Source: Stenotrophomonas tumulicola
GTDB lineage: Bacteria; Pseudomonadota; Gammaproteobacteria; Xanthomonadales; Xanthomonadaceae
DNA length: 64,000 nt
Assembly: GCF_014117215.1 (NCBI RefSeq)
Contig: NZ_JACGXS010000010.1
Span: 62,001-126,000, forward strand
Reading direction: 5' to 3'
The notes beneath the pieces were generated by a model. That model saw only the letters and a program-made list of their open reading frames with translations, did not search any database and was not told the origin of the DNA. The translations under genes and the position numbers were made by a program. Shown piece by piece: positions 56,608 to 64,000 of this stretch (its first letter is position 1; each line of letters starts with the position of its first letter).

Positions 56608-57241
56608 GGGGAGCCAGCAACGGATAGGGGTTGATCGATTCGCCCTTCCACCATTGTTTTTCAGGCCCCAGCAGGTGCACCTCGAAATGCAGGTGCGGCG
56701 CGTCGGGGTTCGCGTTTCCGCTGCTGCCGACGTAGCCGATCACATCGCCGCGCTTGACCTGCTTCTTCTCAGCCAGCCCATCGGCATACCGTTGCAGGTG
56801 GGCGTAGTAATAGCAGTGCAGGCCATCCGGATCGAACTGGTAGATGGTGATGCCACCGCGTTCGCTGTCGAACAGTTTTTCGATGTGGCCGTCGGCGACC
56901 GCCAGTACCGGCGTGCCTTCGCTGGCCATGATGTCGATCGCATCGTGGACACGTCCGGCGCTGCGCGCATCGGTAAACGTGTCGCTCAACTGGGAGGGTT
57001 GCACGCCCTGCACCGGCAACAGCAGCCTGTTGCCGGAGGAGGGACGGGCTTCGCCCGGCGGGTCTGCAGCAGGTTCCGGCAGGGTTGCAGCCCGTTGCAT
57101 GGCCGCCTCATCGGTTGCCGCCAGCACAGAGGCAGGATCCATCGGCGCGATGTCCAAGGCTTCTCCCGGGTTCCCGCGCAGCCACCATCCGGCGCCCACG
57201 CCAACGACCAGTCCCACTGCAATCAACGGCATCAGGCGCAT
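56603..57241 (-). CDS. M23 family peptidase (membrane-anchored)
   Basis: The protein is 212 aa. An N-terminal anchor (MPLIAVGLVVGVGAGWWL) is followed by a Pro/Ala linker. The LytM/M23 fold has the zinc ligands in HDAIDIM (H...D) and HLHFEV (H-x-H), so it is likely an active endopeptidase on peptidoglycan cross-links. It lies 4 bp after the L,D-transpeptidase gene on the same strand, making a cell-wall operon. The stop codon TAA is contributed by the end of the REP array. Confidence 0.9.
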   Translation of the reverse strand: MRLMPLIAVGLVVGVGAGWWLRGNPGEALDIAPMDPASVLAATDEAAMQRAATLPEPAADPPGEARPSSGNRLLLPVQGVQPSQLSDTFTDARSAGRVHDAIDIMASEGTPVLAVADGHIEKLFDSERGGITIYQFDPDGLHCYYYAHLQRYADGLAEKKQVKRGDVIGYVGSSGNANPDAPHLHFEVHLLGPEKQWWKGESINPYPLLAPR

Positions 57242-57245
57242 CTGC

Positions 57246-58223
57246 TTACTCCTGCATCACCACGGTTACGGAGGCATCGACGGCGTCGGCAACCCGCAGC
57301 GCGTCCCAATTGGTCATGCGCACGCAACCGTGCGATTCGGTCTTGCCGACATGGCCGGGTTCCGGCGTGCCATGCAGGCCATAGTGGGGCTTGGAAATAT
57401 CGATCCACACGCGGCCCACCGGGTTGTTCGGCCCAGGTGGCAGCGTCTGCCGGCTCTCGCCCTTCTTCGCATCCCAGAACAGCTTGGGGTTGTAGTGGAA
57501 CGTCGGATCGCGCGAGATGCCCAGGATCTTCCAGCGGCCGATCGGCAACGGGTCATGCCTGCTGCCCGATGACACCGGCACCTGTGCCAGCACCTTGCCC
57601 TGGGCATCAATCAATCGCAGGGTGGATGCGGACTTGTCGACCACCAGCGTGGTGGCCTTGGGCAGCGGGCCGCTACCGATGTCGGGAACCTGGATGACCG
57701 ATCCCGCCCTGCCCAGGTCGATGCCGGGATTCAGTGCTTCCAACAGCTCCGGCGATGCATGGAATCGCTCACCAAGTGCTTCCTGCACCGAGCCGAAGCC
57801 GAGCGTCTTCAGCGCTGCCTGGGCGGCCGGTCCCTTCGGCGTTGGCTGGAAAGGGCCGGCGACGTCCTCGGCTGTCAGTGTGTAGCGTGCCAGTGGCACC
57901 GTGTCTTCGGCACCCAGCGCCTTCCAGGTCGCCTCGTCGAGTTCCCCGGTGGCTTCCAGGCCCCGCGCGCGCTGGAATCCTTCCACCGCACGGCGCTGGT
58001 TGGAACCGGTCACGCCGTCGATCTGCCCGGGCGAAAAGTTGGCGCGGTCCAGCAGCACCTGTGCATGCAACGGCGAGCGCGGCGCGGTGTCCAGCGGGGC
58101 CCCTGCGATGGCGGCTGCCTGCGGTGCAGCCGGCGTGGGCACCTGTGCGGAGACCGTCGAAGCAAAGGCCAGGCCGATGCAGGCGGCAAGCAGATGGGAA
58201 CACGGCGGGCAGGTAGGCAGCAT
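57246..58223 (-). CDS. L,D-transpeptidase (YkuD) with peptidoglycan-binding domain
   Basis: The enzyme is 325 aa. A signal peptide ([18 protein letters not shown]) is followed by a PG_binding_1-type helical repeat ([28 protein letters not shown]). A LysM-like segment and the YkuD catalytic domain follow, ending [20 protein letters not shown] with the catalytic Cys. It makes 3-3 cross-links or attaches proteins in the periplasm. The ATG at 58223 has GGAG at correct distance and overlaps the in-frame ATG at 58235, which is an alternative. The operon partner is the M23 peptidase. Confidence 0.92.
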   Translation of the reverse strand: MLPTCPPCSHLLAACIGLAFASTVSAQVPTPAAPQAAAIAGAPLDTAPRSPLHAQVLLDRANFSPGQIDGVTGSNQRRAVEGFQRARGLEATGELDEATWKALGAEDTVPLARYTLTAEDVAGPFQPTPKGPAAQAALKTLGFGSVQEALGERFHASPELLEALNPGIDLGRAGSVIQVPDIGSGPLPKATTLVVDKSASTLRLIDAQGKVLAQVPVSSGSRHDPLPIGRWKILGISRDPTFHYNPKLFWDAKKGESRQTLPPGPNNPVGRVWIDISKPHYGLHGTPEPGHVGKTESHGCVRMTNWDALRVADAVDASVTVVMQE

Positions 58224-58304
58224 TCGGAACTCCATGCGTTGGTTGCCCCTACCTTGCCCTTGTTGCATGCGCAGTAACCGTGAAAACGCTGGCGCGCGGC
58301 CGGG

Positions 58305-58502
58305 TCAGTGATGGCCCGGCCTGCTGCTTCCGGCGCGCCCACTGCCACTTTTCTTGCCGCCGCCATCCTGTTTGTTCACCGTGGCCCAGGCAATGCGCTC
58401 GGCGTCCTCGGCGGAACGGCCTTTTTCCTTTTCGCTTTCCTCGATGTGCGCGGCCTGGCGCTTCTGCTTGTCGGTATAGGCGGATTTGTCACCCTGTGTC
58501 AT
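58305..58502 (-). CDS. Small Lys/Glu-rich protein annotated elsewhere as plasmid stabilisation protein
   Basis: The protein is 65 aa and highly charged. It has the pattern YTDKQKRQAAHIEESEKEKG...DAERIAWATVNKQDGGGKKSGSG. This is a recurring small-protein family near stress genes in pseudomonads and xanthomonads, often labelled plasmid stabilization protein without evidence. Its function is unknown. It starts 22 bp after the katE stop on the same strand, so it is probably co-transcribed with the catalase. Confidence 0.8.
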   Translation of the reverse strand: MTQGDKSAYTDKQKRQAAHIEESEKEKGRSAEDAERIAWATVNKQDGGGKKSGSGRAGSSRPGHH

Positions 58503-58524
58503 GTCGGTTTCTCCATCGATGGGG

Positions 58525-60636
58525 TCAGGCCAGCTGGCGCACCTTGGGTTCGCGCGCCCATTGGCGGGTTGCGGCGGCGGCGAGGAAGCGCTTGGAGTCA
58601 GCCGCATCGACGACACCTGCGTCGCTGCCGACGCGCGCGGCCTTCAGCAGGGTCGCGCCGCCTTCGTCGCGGGCAATGGCTTTCAGGTGTGCCCAAGCAT
58701 TGCTGACGAAATCCACCGCGGCAGATTCCTTCGTCATCAATCTGGCCGCGTCCGCACTGAGCACCACGGCGATCGCATCGAACAGCACCGATGGCGTGCC
58801 GGCCAACTGGCCATCTGCCGCCTGCAGCTTGCCATCGCTGAGCACGCCGCCGCCCAGCGTGGGTGCCACCAGCTTCACCTCGGCACCGGCCTTCCGCGCG
58901 GCCTTGCGCAGGCTGGCGATCACCCCGGCATCGGAACCGTGGTCGAACAGGATGCCAACGCAACGGCCCTGCACCGTGTCCTTGCCACGCCCGATCACGC
59001 GCACCTCCGGAGCCTTCGGCAGGTCCTGCGCGGGCAGGGCGGTCGGGGCTGGCGCGGGCAGCGTGTCCATGCCCAGTCCATCGGCTACGCGCTGTGCCAG
59101 TGATGCGTCGATGTTGCGCAGCTGGCCGACCACGCGCTCACGTACGTGGGGCGTTTCCACTTTGGACAGCTCGAATACGATGGCGCTGGCCAGGTGTGCC
59201 TGCTCCGGCTTTTCCAGGCTGCGGAAGAACATGCGTGCCTGGCTGTAGTGATCGGCGAAACTGGCTGCACGCGTGCGGCCCTTGCGGCCATCATCGCTGC
59301 CGGCGTGGCTGCGGAAGCCGGTGGGGGTTTCGCGCGGGCTGTCCTCCTGCAGTGAACTGGGGTCGTAGGCGACCCGACCCTTCGGTACCTGCATCTGCAT
59401 GTGTCCGTCGCGCTGGTGGTTGGCGAAGGGGCACTTGGGCGCGTTGACCGGAAGCTGGTTGAAATTGGGACCGCCAAGGCGGATCAGCTGGGTATCCAGG
59501 TAGGAGAACAGCCGTCCCTGCAGCAGCGGATCGTTGCTGAAATCGATGCCCGGCGGCACGTTGGCCGGGCAGAACGCCACCTGCTCGGTCTCGGCGAAGA
59601 AGTTGTCCGGCCAGCGGTCCAGCACCATGCGCCCGATCACCTGCAGCGGCACCAGTGCTTCGGGGATGATCTTGGTTGGATCCAGGTGGTCGAACGGGAA
59701 GTTTTCGGCGTCTTCCTCGGTGAACAGCTGCACCGCCAGCTCCCATTCCGGGAAGTCGCCGCGCTGGATGGACTCGAACAGGTCACGGCGCTGGAAATCG
59801 TTGTCGGCACCCTGCAGTTTCACTGCCTCGTCCCATATCGTGGACTGCAGCCCCAGCTTCGGACGCCAGTGGAATTTGACGAAGGTGGAGGCGCCGTCGG
59901 CATCAAGCAGGCGGAAGCTGTGGATGCCGAATCCTTCGATCATGCGCAGCGAGCGCGGGATGGCCCGGTCGCTCATCGCCCACATGACCATGTGCATCGA
60001 TTCGGGCATCAGCGAGATGAAGTCCCAGAATGTATCGTGGGCGCTGGCGGCCTGCGGGAATGCCCGGTCCGGCTCCATCTTCACCGCGTGGATGAGGTCA
60101 GGGAACTTGATCGCATCCTGGATGAAAAACACTGGGATGTTGTTGCCGACCAGGTCCCAGTTGCCTTCCTTGGTATAGAACTTGACCGCGAAACCGCGCA
60201 CGTCGCGCGGGGTATCCACCGAGCCGGCACCACCTGCCACGGTGGAAAAACGGGTGAACAGCGGGGTCTTCACCCCCACCTCGGTCAGCACTTTGGCGCG
60301 GCTGTACTTCGCCAGTGATCGGGTCAGCTGGAAGTAGCCATGCGCGGCGCTGCCGCGTGCATGCACGATGCGTTCGGGGATGCGCTCGTGGTCGAAGTGG
60401 GTGATCTTCTCGCGCAGGATGAAATCTTCCAGCAGCGTCGGCCCGCGCGGGCCATCACGCAGGGAATTCTGGTTGTCCGCAACCTCCAGGCCCTGGTTGG
60501 TGGTCAGCGTGGGATGGGTGCCGCCGGCAAATTGATGCAGTTCATCGCCGTCACCGCGTTGCCTGCGGACGGGCGTGGCGGCCTTGGCAGTCTTCTTGCT
60601 GGCGCTGCGCTTGCTGGAGGGCTTGCTGGCGGCCAT
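58525..60636 (-). CDS. katE: Large-subunit catalase HPII
   Basis: The enzyme is 703 aa, the large-subunit (clade II) catalase length. The heme catalase core has [20 protein letters not shown] with the catalytic His, and [17 protein letters not shown]. The C-terminal flavodoxin/GATase-like domain ([16 protein letters not shown]) is typical of HPII. The Lys/Ser-rich N-terminus is normal. CCAGGAGAC precedes the ATG at 60636; the frame extends upstream but is not family-like. It decomposes H2O2, likely in stationary phase. It is divergent from an AraC-type regulator. Confidence 0.96.
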   Translation of the reverse strand: MAASKPSSKRSASKKTAKAATPVRRQRGDGDELHQFAGGTHPTLTTNQGLEVADNQNSLRDGPRGPTLLEDFILREKITHFDHERIPERIVHARGSAAHGYFQLTRSLAKYSRAKVLTEVGVKTPLFTRFSTVAGGAGSVDTPRDVRGFAVKFYTKEGNWDLVGNNIPVFFIQDAIKFPDLIHAVKMEPDRAFPQAASAHDTFWDFISLMPESMHMVMWAMSDRAIPRSLRMIEGFGIHSFRLLDADGASTFVKFHWRPKLGLQSTIWDEAVKLQGADNDFQRRDLFESIQRGDFPEWELAVQLFTEEDAENFPFDHLDPTKIIPEALVPLQVIGRMVLDRWPDNFFAETEQVAFCPANVPPGIDFSNDPLLQGRLFSYLDTQLIRLGGPNFNQLPVNAPKCPFANHQRDGHMQMQVPKGRVAYDPSSLQEDSPRETPTGFRSHAGSDDGRKGRTRAASFADHYSQARMFFRSLEKPEQAHLASAIVFELSKVETPHVRERVVGQLRNIDASLAQRVADGLGMDTLPAPAPTALPAQDLPKAPEVRVIGRGKDTVQGRCVGILFDHGSDAGVIASLRKAARKAGAEVKLVAPTLGGGVLSDGKLQAADGQLAGTPSVLFDAIAVVLSADAARLMTKESAAVDFVSNAWAHLKAIARDEGGATLLKAARVGSDAGVVDAADSKRFLAAAATRQWAREPKVRQLA

Positions 60637-60735
60637 CGACGGTCTCCTGGTGGAAGGGGCATTGCACCGGTAGACAGTGGCGCGTCGGGTGTTAACCCCA
60701 GGTCCCGCGCAGGTGAAACCCGGGTCAGTTATGCT

Positions 60736-61452
60736 ATGCGCATGCGTGTTGAACCCGCCGACATCGAATCCCTGTTCGACGCCATTCCGGACGTGCTGTT
60801 CTTCATGAAGGACTGCGAGGGGCGCTATACCCACATCAACCAGACCATGCTGCGGCGGTTGGGGCTGAAGTCGCGCAAGGAAATCATCGGCCGTACCGCC
60901 GCGGAGATCTATCCGACCGGGTTGAGCGCCGACTATGCCGACCAGGATGCGCGGGTGCTGGATGGGTTGGTGATAGAGAACCTGATGGAGCTGCACCTGT
61001 TCGCCAACCGCGAACCGGGCTGGTGCCTCACCTGCAAACGGCCGCTGCGGGTGGATGGGCGCATCGAAGGGCTGATCGGCATCTCCCGTGATCTTGGCCA
61101 GAAGCACAGCCTGGGAGCGCAGTACGAGCACCTGCGGCTGGCCCTGGCCCATCTCAATGCGCACTACGCGGAGAACGTGCGCATGCAGACGCTGCTGGAC
61201 ATCACCGGGTTCTCGCTGTCCAAGCTGGAGCGCAGCTTCCGCAAGGTGTTCCAGATGACCCCGCAGCAGGTGCTGACCCGCCTGCGGATCCAGATGGCCA
61301 TGCATCTGCTGCATGGCAACGACAGCATCGCCAGCATCGGCCAGGCGTGCGGCTTCACCGACCAGAGCGCGTTCACCCGCAAATTCAAGGCCGAAACCGG
61401 TGTCTCGCCACGCGCCTACCGCGTCCGCATCGGCGAATTGGCCGGCAACTGA
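60736..61452 (+). CDS. AraC family regulator with N-terminal PAS domain
   Basis: The protein is 238 aa. A PAS fold ([33 protein letters not shown]...GISRDLGQ, about 8-125) is followed by an AraC helix-turn-helix pair ([61 protein letters not shown]). It sits head to head with katE across 99 bp, so regulation of katE is possible but unproven. The start is at 60736 or 60742; neither has a good ribosome site. Confidence 0.88.
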   Translation: MRMRVEPADIESLFDAIPDVLFFMKDCEGRYTHINQTMLRRLGLKSRKEIIGRTAAEIYPTGLSADYADQDARVLDGLVIENLMELHLFANREPGWCLTCKRPLRVDGRIEGLIGISRDLGQKHSLGAQYEHLRLALAHLNAHYAENVRMQTLLDITGFSLSKLERSFRKVFQMTPQQVLTRLRIQMAMHLLHGNDSIASIGQACGFTDQSAFTRKFKAETGVSPRAYRVRIGELAGN

Positions 61453-61533
61453 GCTGCCAGGCCATCCGGCCTATGCCCGCTGGCGCCGGACAAGGTAATG
61501 TGGCGGTCTTGTTGCCGCACATAGCGTCCCTTC

Positions 61534-62922
61534 ATGCCCGCCAACCCGCCTTCCAACGCCGCCGCCTCGACCACACGCCTGGAGCATGCGCTCAAGCCCC
61601 GACAGCTGATCATGATGGGGCTGGGCAGCGCCATCGGCGCCGGGCTTTTCCTGGGTTCCGGGGTGGGGGTGCAGTTGGCCGGACCGGCGGTATTGCTGTC
61701 GTATCTGGTCGCTGGCGCATTGGTGATCATCGTGATGAACGCGCTCGGCGAGATGGCGGCAGCCAAGCCGACCAGCGGCGCGTTCTCGGTCTATGCGGGT
61801 GACGCATTAGGCCCCACGGCAGGGGCTACGGTGGGGTGGTTGTGGTGGGTGCAACTGGTGATCGTGATCGCCGCTGAAGCGGTGGGGGCAGCCGGCCTGC
61901 TGGCTACGGTATGGCCGGGGCTGTCGGTCCCGATGGCGGCGCTGGCGTTCATGCTCTTCTTTACTGCGATCAACCTGCTGGGGGTAAAGAATTTCGGTGA
62001 GTTCGAGTTCTGGTTCGCCATCCTCAAGGTGGTCGCCATCCTCGGTTTCATCGCGATCGGCGTGGCGCTGCTGATGGGCTGGCTGCCGCATGCGGTTTCA
62101 CCGGGACTGTCCAACTTCACCGCCCATGGTGGGTTTGCCCCTACCGGGCTGGCTGGGATCGGGGCGGCATTGCTGGTGGTGGTGTTCGCCTTTGGCGGTA
62201 CCGAGATCGTGGCCGTGGCCGCAGCAGAGACGGAGGATCCCGAGCGCAGCATCGCGCGTGCGATCAGGACGGTGGCATGGCGCATCCTGGTGTTCTACAT
62301 CGGCTCGCTCAGCGTGATCATCGCCGTGGTGCCGTGGACCAGCGCCGCACTGAAATCGCCCTTCGCAGCGGTACTGGAAGCGGCCAACATTCCAGGTGCG
62401 GCCGCTGCGATCACCCTGATAGCGGTCATCGCACTGCTGTCGGCGCTCAATGCCAACCTCTATGGTGCGTCGCGCATGATGTTCTCGCTCGCGCAGCGTC
62501 GCGAGGCCCCCGCGCTGCTGGGCTGGGCCGACCGCCGCCACGTGCCGGTGTTCGCGGTGCTGGCCAGCGTGCTGTTTGGTTTTGTCGCAACGGTGCTGGA
62601 ACTGCTGTTCCCGGACAAGGTGCTGCCGGTCCTGCTCAATATCGTCGGTTCCACATGCCTGCTGGTGTGGACGTTGTCGCTGCTGTCGCAACTGGTGCTG
62701 CGGCGCCGTGCGGATGCCGCCGGGGTGGCGCTGCCGTTCCGCATGGCGGCATTCCCGTGGCTGACGATCATCGCGCTGGTGATCCTGGCGATGATCTTCG
62801 CGCTGCTGCTTTCCGAAGCAGATACCCGCCTGCAGTTCCTGTCCATGGTCGGGTTGACCCTGGTCATCGCGTCGGGCAGTGCCGTCGCTCGACGAATGCG
62901 TGCCGCCCCGGCATTGAAGTAG
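61534..62922 (+). CDS. APC family amino-acid permease
   Basis: The protein is 462 aa with about 12 transmembrane segments. The APC/AAT signature appears at the start (LKPRQLIMMGLGSAIGAGLFLGSG) and in FGGTEIVAVAAAETEDPERSIARAIR. It resembles proton-coupled aromatic, GABA or branched-chain permeases; the substrate is not readable. It begins 81 bp after the AraC gene on the same strand. Confidence 0.92.
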   Translation: MPANPPSNAAASTTRLEHALKPRQLIMMGLGSAIGAGLFLGSGVGVQLAGPAVLLSYLVAGALVIIVMNALGEMAAAKPTSGAFSVYAGDALGPTAGATVGWLWWVQLVIVIAAEAVGAAGLLATVWPGLSVPMAALAFMLFFTAINLLGVKNFGEFEFWFAILKVVAILGFIAIGVALLMGWLPHAVSPGLSNFTAHGGFAPTGLAGIGAALLVVVFAFGGTEIVAVAAAETEDPERSIARAIRTVAWRILVFYIGSLSVIIAVVPWTSAALKSPFAAVLEAANIPGAAAAITLIAVIALLSALNANLYGASRMMFSLAQRREAPALLGWADRRHVPVFAVLASVLFGFVATVLELLFPDKVLPVLLNIVGSTCLLVWTLSLLSQLVLRRRADAAGVALPFRMAAFPWLTIIALVILAMIFALLLSEADTRLQFLSMVGLTLVIASGSAVARRMRAAPALK

Positions 62923-62935
62923 GCAAATGTGTTCC

Positions 62936-62966
62936 CGACGGGATGCCCGGCTCGGGCATCCCGTCG
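62936..62966. terminator. Perfect 14-bp hairpin between convergent genes
   Basis: The arms CGACGGGATGCCCG / CGGGCATCCCGTCG surround a 3-nt loop. It closes both the permease gene and the small-protein cluster. No T-run follows on either side. Confidence 0.7.
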
Positions 62967-62972
62967 ACGGGC

Positions 62973-63164
62973 TCAGGGTTTGTCCACGCACTGTCTGTAT
63001 GCGATACCACAGGTAATCCAGTTACCTGTGGTAGCCACGCATTTGACGAACTCCACGGCACAGGCAACGGGATTCCCGCTGGGCAACGTCTGCGCGTGGG
63101 CAGTGGGAACGGCAAGAGCGAGGGCAAGCGCAAGGGCCCCGGCGGTGGATCGGAACTTCAACAT
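62973..63164 (-). CDS. Small secreted four-cysteine protein, paralogue 1
   Basis: The protein is 63 aa. A signal peptide (LALALALAVPTAHAQ) is followed by a mature peptide of about 38 residues. The Cys pattern is C-AVEFVK-C, nine residues, then C-GIAYRQ-C. The two C-x6-C blocks would place both cysteines of each block on one face of a helix, so a disulfide-locked helical hairpin is predicted. The start at 63164 (GGAATCGATC upstream) is preferred; an ATG at 63176 is possible. It is the last of three tandem genes of one family. I do not recognise the family. Confidence 0.78.
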   Translation of the reverse strand: MLKFRSTAGALALALALAVPTAHAQTLPSGNPVACAVEFVKCVATTGNWITCGIAYRQCVDKP

Positions 63165-63219
63165 GATCGATTCCATGGAAAGGTGAGCGAAAGCAATCAA
63201 CCTGCGGACTGGAAAGGCA

Positions 63220-63453
63220 TCAGTCACTGCGGCCGGGCAGCATGGCGACACTGGACCCGGACGCCAGGCATTTGGCGAATGCTGCACTGCAGGTAATCAG
63301 GTCGCCTCCGTTGAGGTAGTAGCACTGGAAAAACTGTTTGAAGCAGTCGACGGCGCCCTCCGGATGGGCTGTCGACGCGGCATGGGCCTGCCCAGGTACG
63401 AGTGCTGCCAGACCAAGCACTGCAGAGCAGATGAAGGACATTGGAATGTTCAT
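63220..63453 (-). CDS. Small secreted four-cysteine protein, paralogue 2
   Basis: The protein is 77 aa. A signal peptide (FICSAVLGLAALVPGQAHA) is followed by a mature part with C-FKQFFQ-C, ten residues, then C-SAAFAK-C and a short Ser/Met tail. GGAG lies 7 nt before the ATG. The same framework as in the two neighbours, with different surface residues, suggests duplicated and diversifying genes. Function unknown. Confidence 0.8.
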   Translation of the reverse strand: MNIPMSFICSAVLGLAALVPGQAHAASTAHPEGAVDCFKQFFQCYYLNGGDLITCSAAFAKCLASGSSVAMLPGRSD

Positions 63454-63539
63454 CGAATATCTCCAAAAGCGGCCGAATGCCCCCTTCCCCGTTGATGGCA
63501 GGATTTCACCAGGAGCTGCCGCTGTCGTATGTCATGAAA

Positions 63540-63567
63540 CGGTGCGTCCGTGTCCGCGTCCGCACCG
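63540..63567. other. Small inverted repeat between paralogues 3 and 2
   Basis: CGGTGCG and CGCACCG form a 7-bp stem in the 140-bp gap, within a run of degenerate CCGTCCGCACC repeats. A role as attenuator or stabilising loop is possible. Confidence 0.4.
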
Positions 63568-63593
63568 TTCCGTCCGCACCGTCCCGTGCGATT

Positions 63594-63827
63594 TCAGTCT
63601 TCGCGGCGGTCTGCTGCGCCGGCAGCGGCACCCCCGCTGGCCAGGCACTGTGCGAACGCGATGCCACAGGTGACCGCGCTGCCTCCACCGGTCAAGCATT
63701 GGACGAACTGCAGTGCGCAATCCGCTACGCCGCGATCCTGGCCTGGTGCGTTCTGTGCATTGGCAGCCGGGATGGCGAAGGCGAAGGCGAGCGCAGCCGA
63801 GGTGACGAGGGTTTTCAGGTGATTCAT
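63594..63827 (-). CDS. Small secreted four-cysteine protein, paralogue 3
   Basis: The protein is 77 aa. A signal peptide (LVTSAALAFAFAIPAANAQ) is followed by C-ALQFVQ-C, nine residues, then C-GIAFAQ-C and an Ala/Gly-rich, charged tail. GGAG lies 7 nt before the ATG at 63827, which sets the start; the frame is open further upstream only by chance. It is the first gene of the minus-strand trio, and the upstream 170 bp to the window edge should hold its promoter, but I see no clear boxes. Confidence 0.8.
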   Translation of the reverse strand: MNHLKTLVTSAALAFAFAIPAANAQNAPGQDRGVADCALQFVQCLTGGGSAVTCGIAFAQCLASGGAAAGAADRRED

Positions 63828-64000
63828 GATGATTCTCCAAGAAACGTGGTTTCGCCGCGCGGAATGGGCGGCGTCGTCGACCCCGGTCGCGATCCGGGAT
63901 CCGTCCTGACTGGCCAGCGTCAGGGCGTGGAGGCATCGTGCGCCGATGCAGAAAGAGCAAACGCGGCGCAATGTGACGCATGCCGCAGGATGGGCACTGT

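Overview
The window is about 64 kb of high-GC gammaproteobacterial chromosome from the Xanthomonadaceae. Stenotrophomonas is the best fit. The gene content and protein style are xanthomonad: TonB-dependent receptors, a prpB-prpC-acnD-prpF-prpD order, and an hflK-hflC-DUF2065-purA block. The intergenic spaces carry many short palindromes of the type GTAGCGCCGAGCC-ATG-CTCGGCG, which match the GTAG (SMAG) REP elements described in S. maltophilia. The genus call is inference from reading, not from a search. I saw no rRNA, tRNA, CRISPR array, prophage or insertion sequence.

Layout. 0-4 kb: a TonB-dependent receptor followed by a GntR/FadR-type regulator. 4-9 kb: an SPFH/NfeD membrane pair, glycine cleavage gcvT and gcvH, an unusual 760-bp non-coding stretch, and a Lys/Ala-rich histone H1-like protein. 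9-16.7 kb: a serine beta-lactamase-fold hydrolase (-), an NTP/NDP-exchange-like carrier, a DUF1304 protein, then fadE and an alpha/beta hydrolase (-) divergent from a TetR regulator. 16.8-21 kb: a second TonB-dependent receptor and a secreted protein of unknown function. 21-28.4 kb: housekeeping genes (hslO, mtgA, a family 2 glycosyltransferase, a CBS protein, aroB-aroK, dodecin, a glycerate-kinase-like protein, pdxH, DoxX).

28.4-37.8 kb: the methylcitrate pathway for propionate. The sigma-54 activator prpR is divergent from prpB-prpC-acnD-prpF-prpD. A near-perfect -24/-12 promoter and a block of 9-bp repeats lie between them. Both the AcnD/PrpF route and PrpD are present. 37.9-46.2 kb: a bacterial alpha-2-macroglobulin and its usual partner PBP1C, separated by a carbonic anhydrase gene on the other strand. 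46.2-50.1 kb: a ferritin-like protein, a peroxiredoxin, a CbpA-type DnaJ, a PilH-like response regulator and an acrylyl-CoA-reductase-like protein.

50.2-56.3 kb: hflK-hflC-DUF2065 and purA, interrupted by a divergent M13-type zinc metallopeptidase with an odd N-terminus. 56.3-56.6 kb: a 108-bp tandem array built from REP palindromes. 56.6-61.5 kb: an M23 peptidase, an L,D-transpeptidase, a small stress-type protein, the large catalase katE and a PAS-AraC regulator. 61.5-64 kb: an amino-acid permease and then three tandem genes for small secreted proteins. All three share the pattern C-x6-C-x9/10-C-x6-C. This trio is the best candidate here for something undescribed.
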